A DNA stretch of 29,501 nt. Origin: CAZCFB01 sp964511535 (GTDB lineage: Bacteria > Myxococcota_A > Polyangia > GCA-2747355 > CAZCFB01). Of this stretch, positions 23,065-29,501 are shown piece after piece. The first letter of the stretch is position 1, and every line of letters starts with the position of its first letter. The translations under genes were made by a program, and so were the position numbers. The notes beneath the pieces are model-generated. The model was not told the origin of the DNA. It did not search any database and saw only the letters and a program-made list of their open reading frames with translations. Location of the stretch: positions 1-29,501 of the forward strand of contig CAZEFW010000121.1 in the NCBI GenBank assembly GCA_964511535.1. Reading direction: 5' to 3'.

Positions 23065-23753
23065 GAATCACCGCGGTGGCCGGACACCGGCATGCGCAGC
23101 TCGACGGTCAGCCCGCCGGCGGCGGCGCCCTTGGTGCCGCCCAGCAGGCAGGCGCCGGAGTATGAGGTGACGATGTCGCCCGCCAACCCGGTGCCCATGG
23201 GCGGGTTGTCACCGGTGGCCTCGATGTGGCCGCCGAAGTAGCTGTATGACAGCATGGCGCAGGGGCCGCCGCCGGTGATGCCGGCGCCCAGGGCCACGGA
23301 CATGTCCCAGTCGCTGTCCACGTTGCCGATGAGGGTGTGCTTGGCGGACTTGCCGTCAGGTCCCGGGTGCGCGTAGGAGACATACAGCAGGTGCATCTCC
23401 AGGCCAGGCTGGCTCATGCGAACCTTGCTGGGGAACATCTCGTCAGGGCAGACGATCTCCCCGCGCTCACACATGGCGCGCAGGTCCACGGTCTCGCCCT
23501 CCAGCGAAAATGAGCCGCCGGTCACGCGGTTGATGGTGTAGTCGGCCACCACGCCGCTGGCGTTTTTGACCCGGACGTTCATCACGTCGCCGATGGTCAG
23601 GTTCCAGTCCGCGCCGTGCAGACCGCCCACGTTGATACCCGGCTCGCCGACGCGGTTGTTAAGGCCCTCGCCGCAACCACCGCCCTCGAAACCCGAGAGC
23701 ATGATGAAAGAGAGAATGGCCAGAAGAGCGAGAGGAACACGAAATCTTTTCAT
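23061..23753 (-). CDS. Exported protein of unknown function
   Basis: The 230-residue protein starts at ATG 23753 behind a strong GAAGGAGG site. Residues 1-21 are a signal peptide (basic start, LALLAILSFIMLSG). A GGGCGEG segment follows; it is not a normal lipobox, so lipidation is uncertain. The mature part reads as beta-rich, with GLHGADWNLTIGDVMNVRVKNASG, a pair CERGEIVC, a conserved-looking LLYVSYAHPGPDGKSAKHTLIG and GGPCAMLSYSYFGGHIEATGD. I recognise no named family. The four central cysteines could form disulfides, fitting the periplasm or cell surface. A sigma54-like promoter lies upstream with a 27-base leader. Confidence 0.8.
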   Translation of the reverse strand: MKRFRVPLALLAILSFIMLSGFEGGGCGEGLNNRVGEPGINVGGLHGADWNLTIGDVMNVRVKNASGVVADYTINRVTGGSFSLEGETVDLRAMCERGEIVCPDEMFPSKVRMSQPGLEMHLLYVSYAHPGPDGKSAKHTLIGNVDSDWDMSVALGAGITGGGPCAMLSYSYFGGHIEATGDNPPMGTGLAGDIVTSYSGACLLGGTKGAAAGGLTVELRMPVSGHRGDS

Positions 23754-23789
23754 GACAGCCTCCTTCGATTAATTCCTGCCAATCGTTAA

Positions 23790-23807
23790 TTGCAGGTCAC
23801 ATGCCAA
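23790..23807 (-). promoter_or_regulatory. Sigma54-like promoter of the exported protein gene
   Basis: Minus strand: TTGGCAT (23807-23801) and CTGCAA (23795-23790). The invariant GG and GC are 10 bases apart, as required for sigma54. Predicted start of transcription about 23780, leaving a 27-base leader that includes the strong ribosome binding site. Confidence 0.5.
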
Positions 23808-23846
23808 CTCGTAACTTACTGAAATCACGTCATCGCCCCCCGTGGC

Positions 23847-23872
23847 CTGTGAACGTTCGTTCTCGTTCACAG
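23847..23872. promoter_or_regulatory. Perfect inverted repeat, candidate enhancer or operator
   Basis: CTGTGAAC (23847-23854), 10 bases, GTTCACAG (23865-23872). It lies about 67-92 bases upstream of the predicted minus-strand start and 117-142 upstream of the plus-strand start, where activators of sigma54 promoters usually bind. It also contains GAAC-N4-GTTC (23851-23862). Confidence 0.5.
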
Positions 23873-23962
23873 ATGTGATTTTTTCACACTGCCCTGAACA
23901 CCGCCTGGCAATCCTCCAACACCCCACCGCCCCAACCCCCCGAAATCACAGCCCCCCTCCCC

Positions 23963-23978
23963 TGGCACCCTCCCTGCA
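23963..23978 (+). promoter_or_regulatory. Sigma54-like promoter of the methyltransferase gene
   Basis: TGGCAC (23963-23968), five bases, CTGCA (23974-23978). GG and GC are 10 bases apart; only the first base of the TTGC half differs from consensus. Predicted start about 23989, 90 bases before the ATG. Confidence 0.5.
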
Positions 23979-24039
23979 GAACCCAGGATCGCCGCACCGC
24001 ACCACGAGGACGCTTTTAAAAATTGAGAAATTAAGAAGA

Positions 24040-24053
24040 TGAACTGACGTTCA
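24040..24053. promoter_or_regulatory. Palindrome TGAAC-N4-GTTCA in the methyltransferase leader
   Basis: TGAAC (24040-24044), TGAC, GTTCA (24049-24053), 25 bases before the start codon. Shares the GAAC-N4-GTTC pattern with the inverted repeat at 23847-23872, so one regulator may bind both, the second site acting as a downstream operator. Confidence 0.35.
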
Positions 24054-24078
24054 CACCCACCCGCGCCAAGGAGGCCTC

Positions 24079-24807
24079 ATGAGCATCGCCACACTTCCCG
24101 CAGCCCTCGACATCCTGGGCAGCCAGAGACGCCTCTACGAGGGGGACTTTTATCGCCGGGGCCGCTGGCGCTGGACCTTCAGGGACGACTGCCGCTATCG
24201 TTGGCACCGACTGCGCGAGTACCTGGTGCACGCTGGCTTTTCCCTGCAGGAGCAGGCGGTGCTGGAGATCGGCTTCGGTAGCGGCGACCTGCTGTTCCTG
24301 TTCTCCACCAGCTGCAAGCTGATGGGGATCGAGCTCTCCGGCGCCGCCGTGGAGGCGATCCGTCGCGACCCGCGGCTGGAGCACCACACCGACCACTGGT
24401 TCGACCAGGTTCGAGAGGATGGCGCCCTGCCCTCGCCGCCCGAGCGCGCTGACATCCTGATCACGTCACATGTGCTGGAGCACGCGCCCGATGACCACGC
24501 GCTGCTGGCTCAGGCGCTGCCAGCGGTGCGCCCCGGGGGCATCGTGGTGACCTTCGTGCCGCTGGAGGTGCCCGGGTTCGACCCGAAGCATGTGCGCGTG
24601 TACACCCCGGACCGGCTGCGGCGGCTCATGGAGCGGCTCGGGCTGCAAGTGCTGCACCTGGAGGAGAACTACCGCATCTGCTCCGGCCCCTTTCGCTGGA
24701 TGGACCGCCCGGCGCGCCATGGCTGGCCAGCGCTGAGATGGCTGGAAGGGATTCGCAACGCGATGCTGACGGTCATCCCGTACGAGACGACGCGCGCGGT
24801 TGAAGGG
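24079..24807 (+). CDS. Class I SAM-dependent methyltransferase, interrupted by the assembly gap (partial)
   Basis: The first 243 residues are present, from ATG 24079 with AAGGAGG upstream. Motif I is VLEIGFGSGD (61-70), the SAM-binding loop; GIELSG supplies the acidic residue after strand 2; DILITSHVLEHAPDD is the motif typical of Methyltransf_11-like enzymes; and VRPGGIVVTFVPLE follows. The N-terminal ~45 residues (RRLYEGDFYRRGRWRWTF) are rich in Arg and aromatic residues. The C-terminal part seen has RFGL-like turnover to LEENYRICSGPFRWMD. The substrate is unknown; such proteins often methylate lipids, sugars or small metabolites. The end is lost in the N run, so length and downstream partner are unknown. 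It appears to be driven by a sigma54-like promoter. Confidence 0.85.
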
Positions 24808-24907
24808 NNNNNNNNNNNNNNNNNNNNNNNNNNNNNNNNNNNNNNNNNNNNNNNNNNNNNNNNNNNNNNNNNNNNNNNNNNNNNNNNNNNNNNNNNNNNN
24901 NNNNNNN
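24808..24907. other. Scaffold gap of 100 N
   Basis: Exactly 100 undetermined bases. It removes the 3' end of the methyltransferase gene and the start, signal peptide and promoter of the S46 peptidase gene. The true gap length is unknown, since 100 N is a common placeholder. Confidence 0.99.
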
Positions 24908-27058
24908 CCCACCGAGGGGCTGACGCGGTCGAAGCTCAAGATCCCTCCGGCGAATCTTTCGGCGCTGACGCCGGCCGTGGTGCAGGTGGCCCGGGGCGGC
25001 ACCGGATCGTTCGTCTCGCCCGAGGGGCTGTTGGTGACCAACCACCACGTGGCCTTCGGCTGCCTGGGACGGCTCAACAGCAACAAGAAGCACGCCGGGA
25101 TCATGGACGCCGGGTATGTGGCGAAAGACCGCGCGGCCGAGCTGCCCTGCCCTGGCTACGACCTGCTGACCATGGTCAAGGTGGAGGAGGTCACCGACCG
25201 CGTCGTCAAGGGCGTCCCGGCGGGCACCCGCAAGAACTTCAAGGCGCGGTTCGAGCAGCTGCGCAAAAACCGCGAGGCCCTGCGCAAGGCGTGCGAGGCG
25301 GACGGGCGGCATGTGTGCCGCGTATCGGTGATGAACGGCGGCGTGGCGTACTACCTGTCCACCCACCGCCGTGTGCGCGACGTGCGGCTGGTCTACGCGC
25401 CGCCCAAGTCCATGGGCAAATACGGCGGCGACATCGACAACTGGATGTTCCCGCGCCACACGGCAGACTTCACCTTCCTGCGCGCCTACGTGGGCAAGGA
25501 CGGCAAGGCCGCGCCCCACCACAAGGACAACGTCCCGCTCGAGACCCCCACCCACCTGCAGATCTCCCCGTACGGCGTACACAAGGGTTCGCTGGTGCTG
25601 GTGATGGGCTTCCCGGGCCGCACCAGCCGGCATGTCACCTCGCACAAGGTGAGCTACCAGACCGAGCACTACGCGCCCTCCGTGCTGTCCCTCATGGAGC
25701 AGCTGATCAAGCAGGTCAACGCCCGGCGCAAGGCGAGCAAGGAGGCCGAGCGGAAGTACATGACCCTCGAGTCGCGCCTGCAGAACGTGCTCAAGTACTA
25801 CCGCATGAGCAGCAAGGGGTTCGAGCGCTGGAAGTTGCTGAAGCGCAAGCGCGCCGCAGAGAAGGCGTTGCTGGCGCGCCTGAACAGGGCAGACGCCAAA
25901 AAGGCCCGCGCGCTGCTGGCCGAGATGGGCGGCGTCTACAAGGCGTTCTTGCGCTTCCATGAGCGGTACAAGGCGCTGCGCTGGCTCACCTGGTCCGTGC
26001 CGAGCGTGCGCGTGGCCAATGACATCGCCAACTGGGCCGTGGAGAAGGAGAAGCCCGACGAGGCGCGCAAGGACAGCCGCTTCAAGGACAAGAACACCTA
26101 CCGCTTCCTCGAGGCGGCGGACCGTCTCGAGGGGGAGTGCGAGCTGGAGACCGAAAAGGCGCTGCTGGCGTTCTTCCTGCGGCGCACGGCGAAGCTGCCC
26201 CGGGCCGAGCGGCCCCGGGTGCTGGCGGAGCTGGACCGCATCGTGAAAAAGGAGCGCCGGCGGCAGAAGGGGCTCAAGCTGACGGGCGACAAGTACGACC
26301 AGGCGGTGGCGCTGCTCTACGGGCGCACGGCGCTGCTGGCCCGCGACGGCAAGGAGCAGAGCGTCGGCGATGCCAAGGCCCGCCGCCGGGCTCTGTTCGG
26401 GCTCAAGGCCGGCGCCCTGGCCAAGGTGGACGACCCGCTGGTGGCCTTCGGCCGGGCCCTGTCCGCCGAGGTGCGCGAGATCCGCGAGGGGCCGTTCGCC
26501 CTGGTGGAGCAGTACCTCGGCACCGTGCTCGCCCCGCGCTGGGTGAGCGAGTACCTGAAACCGACCTATTACGACGCCAACTTCACCGCGCGCCTCTCCT
26601 ACGGCAGCGTTCAGGACTACACCTCGGCGTTCAGCGGCAAGACCCACCGCTACATGACGGATCTGGCGGGGCTTCTCAAGAAGGAGACCGGAAAGTGGCC
26701 GTTCATCGTGCCGGCGTGGCTCAAGGAGGGGGCGAAGGGCGCGGCCAGGAGCCGCCACGCGGACCGGCGGATCAAGGATATCCCGATCAACTTCACCTGC
26801 ACCCTCGACACCACCGGCGGCAACTCCGGCAGCGCCGTGCTCGACGATCGCGGCCGGCTGGTGGGCCTGCTGTTCGACGGCACGCCCGAGTCGGTGCTGT
26901 CGGACTGGCAGTACCTGCACGCCGAGCAGCGCTCCATCGTGATGGACATCCGGGTGGCGCTGTACATGGCCGAGCTGCAGGGGGCGGGGGGGCTGTTGGA
27001 TGAGCTGGGGGTGGTGAAGAAGAGAAACAAAAAACAAGGAACAAGAAGCAAGAAATAA
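24908..27058 (+). CDS. S46-family dipeptidyl-peptidase (DPP7-like), N-terminus missing (partial)
   Basis: 716 residues remain of a protein whose start is in the N gap; full members are about 700-770 residues, so only the signal peptide and a short stretch should be lost. The chymotrypsin-like triad is visible: His in LLVTNHHVAFGC, Asp in KYGGDIDNWMFPRH, and Ser in TTGGNSGSAV. Between them lies the long helical domain special to S46 (from about VNARRKASKEAERK to REIREGPFALVEQY). S46 exopeptidases release dipeptides from the N-terminus of periplasmic peptides. Eighteen residues after the catalytic Ser is Gly (LLFDGTPES), with Phe two before it, as in DPP7, rather than the Arg of DPP11, so a hydrophobic P1 preference is likely. 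The last ~17 residues are Lys/Arg-rich and AT-richer than the rest. Confidence 0.9.
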   Translation, partial: PTEGLTRSKLKIPPANLSALTPAVVQVARGGTGSFVSPEGLLVTNHHVAFGCLGRLNSNKKHAGIMDAGYVAKDRAAELPCPGYDLLTMVKVEEVTDRVVKGVPAGTRKNFKARFEQLRKNREALRKACEADGRHVCRVSVMNGGVAYYLSTHRRVRDVRLVYAPPKSMGKYGGDIDNWMFPRHTADFTFLRAYVGKDGKAAPHHKDNVPLETPTHLQISPYGVHKGSLVLVMGFPGRTSRHVTSHKVSYQTEHYAPSVLSLMEQLIKQVNARRKASKEAERKYMTLESRLQNVLKYYRMSSKGFERWKLLKRKRAAEKALLARLNRADAKKARALLAEMGGVYKAFLRFHERYKALRWLTWSVPSVRVANDIANWAVEKEKPDEARKDSRFKDKNTYRFLEAADRLEGECELETEKALLAFFLRRTAKLPRAERPRVLAELDRIVKKERRRQKGLKLTGDKYDQAVALLYGRTALLARDGKEQSVGDAKARRRALFGLKAGALAKVDDPLVAFGRALSAEVREIREGPFALVEQYLGTVLAPRWVSEYLKPTYYDANFTARLSYGSVQDYTSAFSGKTHRYMTDLAGLLKKETGKWPFIVPAWLKEGAKGAARSRHADRRIKDIPINFTCTLDTTGGNSGSAVLDDRGRLVGLLFDGTPESVLSDWQYLHAEQRSIVMDIRVALYMAELQGAGGLLDELGVVKKRNKKQGTRSKK

Positions 27059-27084
27059 AAAACGTCGGGATTGTTGAGGGCGGG

Positions 27085-27099
27085 GCGAGCGAAGCTCGC
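27085..27099. terminator. Small hairpin after the S46 peptidase
   Basis: GCGAGC (27085-27090) pairs with GCTCGC (27094-27099) across GAA, 27 bases after the stop. Followed by no T-run. It resembles the GCGAGC motif in the tails of the heptamer repeat units just downstream. Confidence 0.35.
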
Positions 27100-27110
27100 A
27101 GGCACTTTGC

Positions 27111-27282
27111 CCTGAAGCCTGAAGCCCGAAGCCTGAAGCCGCGAGCGTCAGCGAGCCTCAGGCTAGCTGCCCTGAAGTCTGAAGTCTGAAGCCTGAAGCC
27201 TGAAGCCGCGAGCGTCAGCGAGCCCAGCTAACTCCCCTCAAGCCTCAAGTCTCAAGCCTCAAGCCGCGAGCGCCAGCGAGCC
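27111..27282. repeat. Higher-order repeat: three blocks of heptamers plus a conserved tail
   Basis: Block A (27111-27157) has four 7-base units, block B (27171-27224) five, block C (27236-27282) four. Each unit is YCTSAAG or a close variant, and each block ends in the same 19-base tail CCGCGAGCGYCAGCGAGCC. All units of block C read CTCAAG instead of CTGAAG. The blocks fill the space between the S46 stop and the OPT transporter stop (convergent genes). Confidence 0.85.
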
Positions 27283-27288
27283 TCAGGC

Positions 27289-29232
27289 CTACTTCCGCGA
27301 CACCTTCACCAACAACCACCCCAGCCCGGCGAAGGCGGCGAGGCTGATCAAGTTGCCCACCATGGGGCTCCAGGTAATGCCGATGCCGGCCGGCCGGGCG
27401 CCGGACATGAAGGCCCACAGCGCGATGGCCACCCCCGCCAGCCCCTCGCCCGCGATGAGCCCGGAGCCGAGCAGCACGCCTCGCTCGGTCTGCTCGCCGG
27501 CGTCCTCGTCCCTGGCCGCCGCGCGCCGCTCCACCAGGGCGCGCAGCAGGCCACCCACGAACACCGGCGTCATTGTGGACAGCGGCAAGTAGACCCCCAC
27601 CGCGAAGGCCAGCCCCGGCGCCCCGAGCAGCGAGGCGATGAACGCCAGCGCGCCGCCCGTCAGCACCAGGCCCCAGGGCAGGTTGGCCGACAGCACCCCC
27701 TCGATGACCGTCTTCATCAGCGTGGCCTGGGGCGCGGGGAAGTCCTTGCCGCCGTAGCCATACTGCGTCCCGAGCAGGTAGACCGCCGCGGCGATCATGA
27801 ACGCGCAGCCGATGACGCCCGCCAGCTCCGCGGCCTGCTGGCGCGCCGGCGTGGCGCCGATGAGGAAGCCGCACTTGAGGTCCTGGCTCATGTCGCCGCC
27901 GATGGAGGCCGCCACGCACACCACGGTGCCGATGGTGAGCACCGCCGCCTTGCCCATGTTGTCGGTCCAGCCCAGGGCGTAGAACAGGGTCGCCGTGCCG
28001 AGCAGGGTGACGATGGCCATGCCGCTAGTCGGGTTGGAGGTGACCCCCATGAGCCCGACGATTCGGGCCGACACCGTGACGAATACGAACGCGAAGATCG
28101 CCACGCACAGCGCCGCCAGCAGGCGCAGCACCAGCGACCCGCCCACGCCGATGACGTGGGGCACCAGCGCCAGAAAGAGGATGATCAGGCCGGCGCCGCC
28201 GAACACGAAGCCCGGGTGCAGGTCCCGCCCCAGGCGCCCGCCCATGTCCTCGCCGTCGCGGCTGCTGGCGAGGCCCCCCAGGGCGGCCTTGAGCGACGAG
28301 ACCATGATCGGGATGTTCTTGATCACCGCGATGATCCCCGCCGTGGCCACCGCCCCCGCGCCCACATAGCGCACGTAGTTGGACCAGATCTGCCCCGCGC
28401 TCATGTCGCGGATCAGCACCCCCCCGTCGAGTGCCTGGGGGAACATCGGCGTGGTCAGCCCCTCGCCGAAGTGGGCGATGAGCGGGATCAGGCAGAGCCA
28501 GGAGAGCAGCCCGCCGGCCACCATGATGGCCGACACCTTGTAGCCCAGGATGTAGCCCACGCCGATGAGGGCCGGCGTCGGCTCCATGCCGATCATGCCC
28601 TTCGGGATCACCGGCACGCGGAAGTTCACCTCGCCCGGCCACAGCTTGGCCAGGCCGAGCAGCGCCTTGTACACCGCGCCCACGCCGAGGCCCTGGAACA
28701 CCTGCTTGGCCCGCGCACCGCCCGAGTCGGCCGCGATGAGCAGCTGCGCCGCGGCGGTGCCCTCGGGGTAAGGCAGGCTGTGGTGCTCCTGCACGATGAG
28801 GAACCGTCGCAGCGGCACCATGAACAGCACGCCCAGCAGGCCGCCGCACATGGCCAGGGCGCCGAACTGGAAGATCGCCGCGCCGCCCGCGGGCGCCAGG
28901 CCCCACATGAACAGCGCCGGCACGGTGAAGATCAACCCCGAGGCCAGCGACGAAGCTGCCGAGCCGGTGGCCTGGCCGATGTTCCACTCCAGGATGCCGG
29001 TGCCGGGGAAGATGAACCGCAGCCCCCGGAACAGCGCCACCATGATCACCGCCAGCGGGATGGAGGTGCCGATGGTCAACCCCACGCGCAGGCCGAGGTA
29101 GGCGTTGGCCGTGCCGAACAGGCCGCCGAACAGCACGCCCGCCACCACCGCCTTGACGGAGAAGTCGCGCAGCTCGGTCTGCTCGGGGGTGTAAGGCTCT
29201 GGGAGTGCGGCGGCGGGGGAGGCGTCGGCCAT
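27289..29232 (-). CDS. OPT-family oligopeptide transporter
   Basis: The 647-residue protein starts at ATG 29232 with AGGAG six or seven bases upstream. It is hydrophobic throughout with some 14-16 membrane segments. FGGLFGTANAYLGLRVGLTIG, EWNIGQATGSAASSLASG, VPLRRFLIVQEHHSLPYPEGTAAAQLL and GGDMSQDLKCGFLIGATPARQQ are characteristic blocks of bacterial OPT proteins of this length. OPT carriers import oligopeptides or metal chelates with protons; the substrate is not known for this branch. Convergence with the S46 dipeptidyl-peptidase gene makes a peptide-scavenging pair attractive (periplasmic trimming, then uptake), but they are not co-transcribed. The stop is six bases from the heptamer repeat. 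Confidence 0.94.
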   Translation of the reverse strand: MADASPAAALPEPYTPEQTELRDFSVKAVVAGVLFGGLFGTANAYLGLRVGLTIGTSIPLAVIMVALFRGLRFIFPGTGILEWNIGQATGSAASSLASGLIFTVPALFMWGLAPAGGAAIFQFGALAMCGGLLGVLFMVPLRRFLIVQEHHSLPYPEGTAAAQLLIAADSGGARAKQVFQGLGVGAVYKALLGLAKLWPGEVNFRVPVIPKGMIGMEPTPALIGVGYILGYKVSAIMVAGGLLSWLCLIPLIAHFGEGLTTPMFPQALDGGVLIRDMSAGQIWSNYVRYVGAGAVATAGIIAVIKNIPIMVSSLKAALGGLASSRDGEDMGGRLGRDLHPGFVFGGAGLIILFLALVPHVIGVGGSLVLRLLAALCVAIFAFVFVTVSARIVGLMGVTSNPTSGMAIVTLLGTATLFYALGWTDNMGKAAVLTIGTVVCVAASIGGDMSQDLKCGFLIGATPARQQAAELAGVIGCAFMIAAAVYLLGTQYGYGGKDFPAPQATLMKTVIEGVLSANLPWGLVLTGGALAFIASLLGAPGLAFAVGVYLPLSTMTPVFVGGLLRALVERRAAARDEDAGEQTERGVLLGSGLIAGEGLAGVAIALWAFMSGARPAGIGITWSPMVGNLISLAAFAGLGWLLVKVSRK

Positions 29233-29347
29233 GAGGGGCTCCTGAAATGAGGGCGGCTACCAACAGGGTCGTCCAAGTCTGCGTCAACGTCCAACAGGCG
29301 TCACATCTTTGGCCCCCCGCTGAAGATTGAACTCAAGGAGTGAAAGC

Positions 29348-29377
29348 ATGAAATCCGCCGGATTTTCGGGAACTTGA
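29348..29377 (+). CDS. Possible nine-codon mini-ORF with ribosome binding site
   Basis: ATG 29348 follows AAGGAG (29335-29340) at ideal spacing and encodes MKSAGFSGT before TGA. Its codons 2-6 contain a perfect hairpin, AAATCC (29351-29356), GCC, GGATTT (29360-29365). It could be a leader peptide or chance; the strong promoter at 29392 lies downstream of it, so it is not part of that transcript. Confidence 0.2.
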   Translation: MKSAGFSGT

Positions 29378-29391
29378 TTGCCCTCCAGGGC

Positions 29392-29419
29392 TTGACTTTT
29401 TCTGCCCATGAACTATACT
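29392..29419 (+). promoter_or_regulatory. Strong sigma70-like promoter
   Basis: TTGACT (29392-29397), 16-base spacer, TATACT (29414-29419): five of six matches in each hexamer, in an AT-rich patch unlike the surroundings. It points to the right edge; predicted start of transcription near 29426. Confidence 0.65.
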
Positions 29420-29454
29420 TAAGCTTCCGAAATAAATCACAAAAATGCTTATTC

Positions 29455-29501
29455 ATGACCCTCGAAAAACCCATCGAGAGCGCGCCCGATCTGTCCCGCG
29501 A
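29455..29501 (+). CDS. Possible start of the next gene, cut by the window (partial)
   Basis: ATG 29455 opens a frame that begins MTLEKPIESAPDLSR and continues to the edge without a stop. It lies about 29 bases after the predicted start of transcription. No Shine-Dalgarno is visible, and another ATG at 29445 is in a different, Arg-rich frame that looks less protein-like. Too little is present to name a product. Confidence 0.35.
   Translation, partial: MTLEKPIESAPDLSR

Larger units (their letters stand above)
23754..24078. other. Divergent regulatory region, 325 bases without a gene
   Basis: The region between the exported protein (minus) and the methyltransferase (plus) contains two divergently oriented sigma54-like promoters, a central perfect inverted repeat and a second GAAC-N4-GTTC palindrome, listed separately. 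The part 23880-23960 is C-rich and shows no open frame of note. Confidence 0.6.

Noticed and set aside
23851..24053. LexA (SOS) boxes, from the GAAC-N4-GTTC pattern
   Set aside because: That pattern belongs to Gram-positive LexA; the neighbouring genes are not SOS genes, and the sigma54 arrangement explains the palindromes better.
29380..29401. Rho-independent terminator before the right-edge promoter
   Set aside because: The GCCC/GGGC stem is only four pairs, and the T-run is part of the promoter spacer.

Overview
The window looks like a contig from a high-GC, Gram-negative, deltaproteobacterial genome, most likely of the Myxococcota type. The evidence is a set of secreted or lipid-anchored Cys-rich repeat proteins, two VWA surface proteins (one ending in a MYXO-CTERM-like tail), thrombospondin type 3 repeats, an AgmX/PglI-type C-terminal domain, sigma54-like promoters and GTG starts. 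A 100-N scaffold gap (24808-24907) and a homopolymer-rich left edge indicate a draft or metagenome assembly. No rRNA, tRNA, CRISPR array or transposase gene was seen.

Layout. 1-2546 (minus): a truncated Gly-rich lipoprotein behind a VWA/TSP3 lipoprotein. 2814-8308 (plus): a five-gene sulfur-metabolism operon with a Tat-exported molybdopterin oxidoreductase (PsrA/PhsA type), a four-cluster ferredoxin subunit (PsrB type), two half-size YeeE/YedE (TsuA-like) proteins, the second fused to a degenerate rhodanese domain, and a NrfD/PsrC membrane subunit. 8309-8474: octamer repeats and a pair of palindromic REP-like elements. 8475-10709 (minus): an AAC(3)-family acetyltransferase behind a VWA, Cys-rich, MYXO-CTERM-like surface protein. 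10884-13250 (plus): a lipoprotein with eleven exact-length 36-residue Cys repeats. 13275-16955 (minus): TPR-AgmX protein, zinc-ribbon M48 metalloprotease and a small HicB-like protein. 17002-18221 (plus): a small membrane protein overlapping an orphan SecD-like lipoprotein. 18236-18339: a second REP-like pair, inverted relative to the first. 18340-21453 (minus): both subunits of DNA topoisomerase VI, which is rare in bacteria. 21736-23052 (plus): a GCS2-type glutamate-cysteine ligase. 23061-23753 (minus): an exported protein of unknown role. 24079-24807 (plus): a SAM methyltransferase cut by the gap. 24908-27058 (plus): an S46 dipeptidyl-peptidase lacking its N-terminus. 27059-27288: a higher-order heptamer repeat. 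27289-29232 (minus): an OPT-family transporter. 29233-29501: a strong sigma70-like promoter facing a gene that leaves the window.

How it fits together. The psr-like operon probably couples quinol oxidation through the NrfD subunit to reduction of a sulfur compound by the exported molybdoenzyme, with YeeE-type proteins moving thiosulfate or a related sulfur species across the membrane. The REP-like pairs each sit between convergent genes, as expected of 3'-end palindromic elements. The 23754-24078 gap appears to hold two divergent sigma54-type promoters around a shared palindrome, a possible enhancer-controlled bidirectional switch. The points most worth a second look are this switch, the topoisomerase VI with histone-H1-like tails, the SecD-like lipoprotein without membrane helices, the YeeE-rhodanese fusion and the REP-like pairs.
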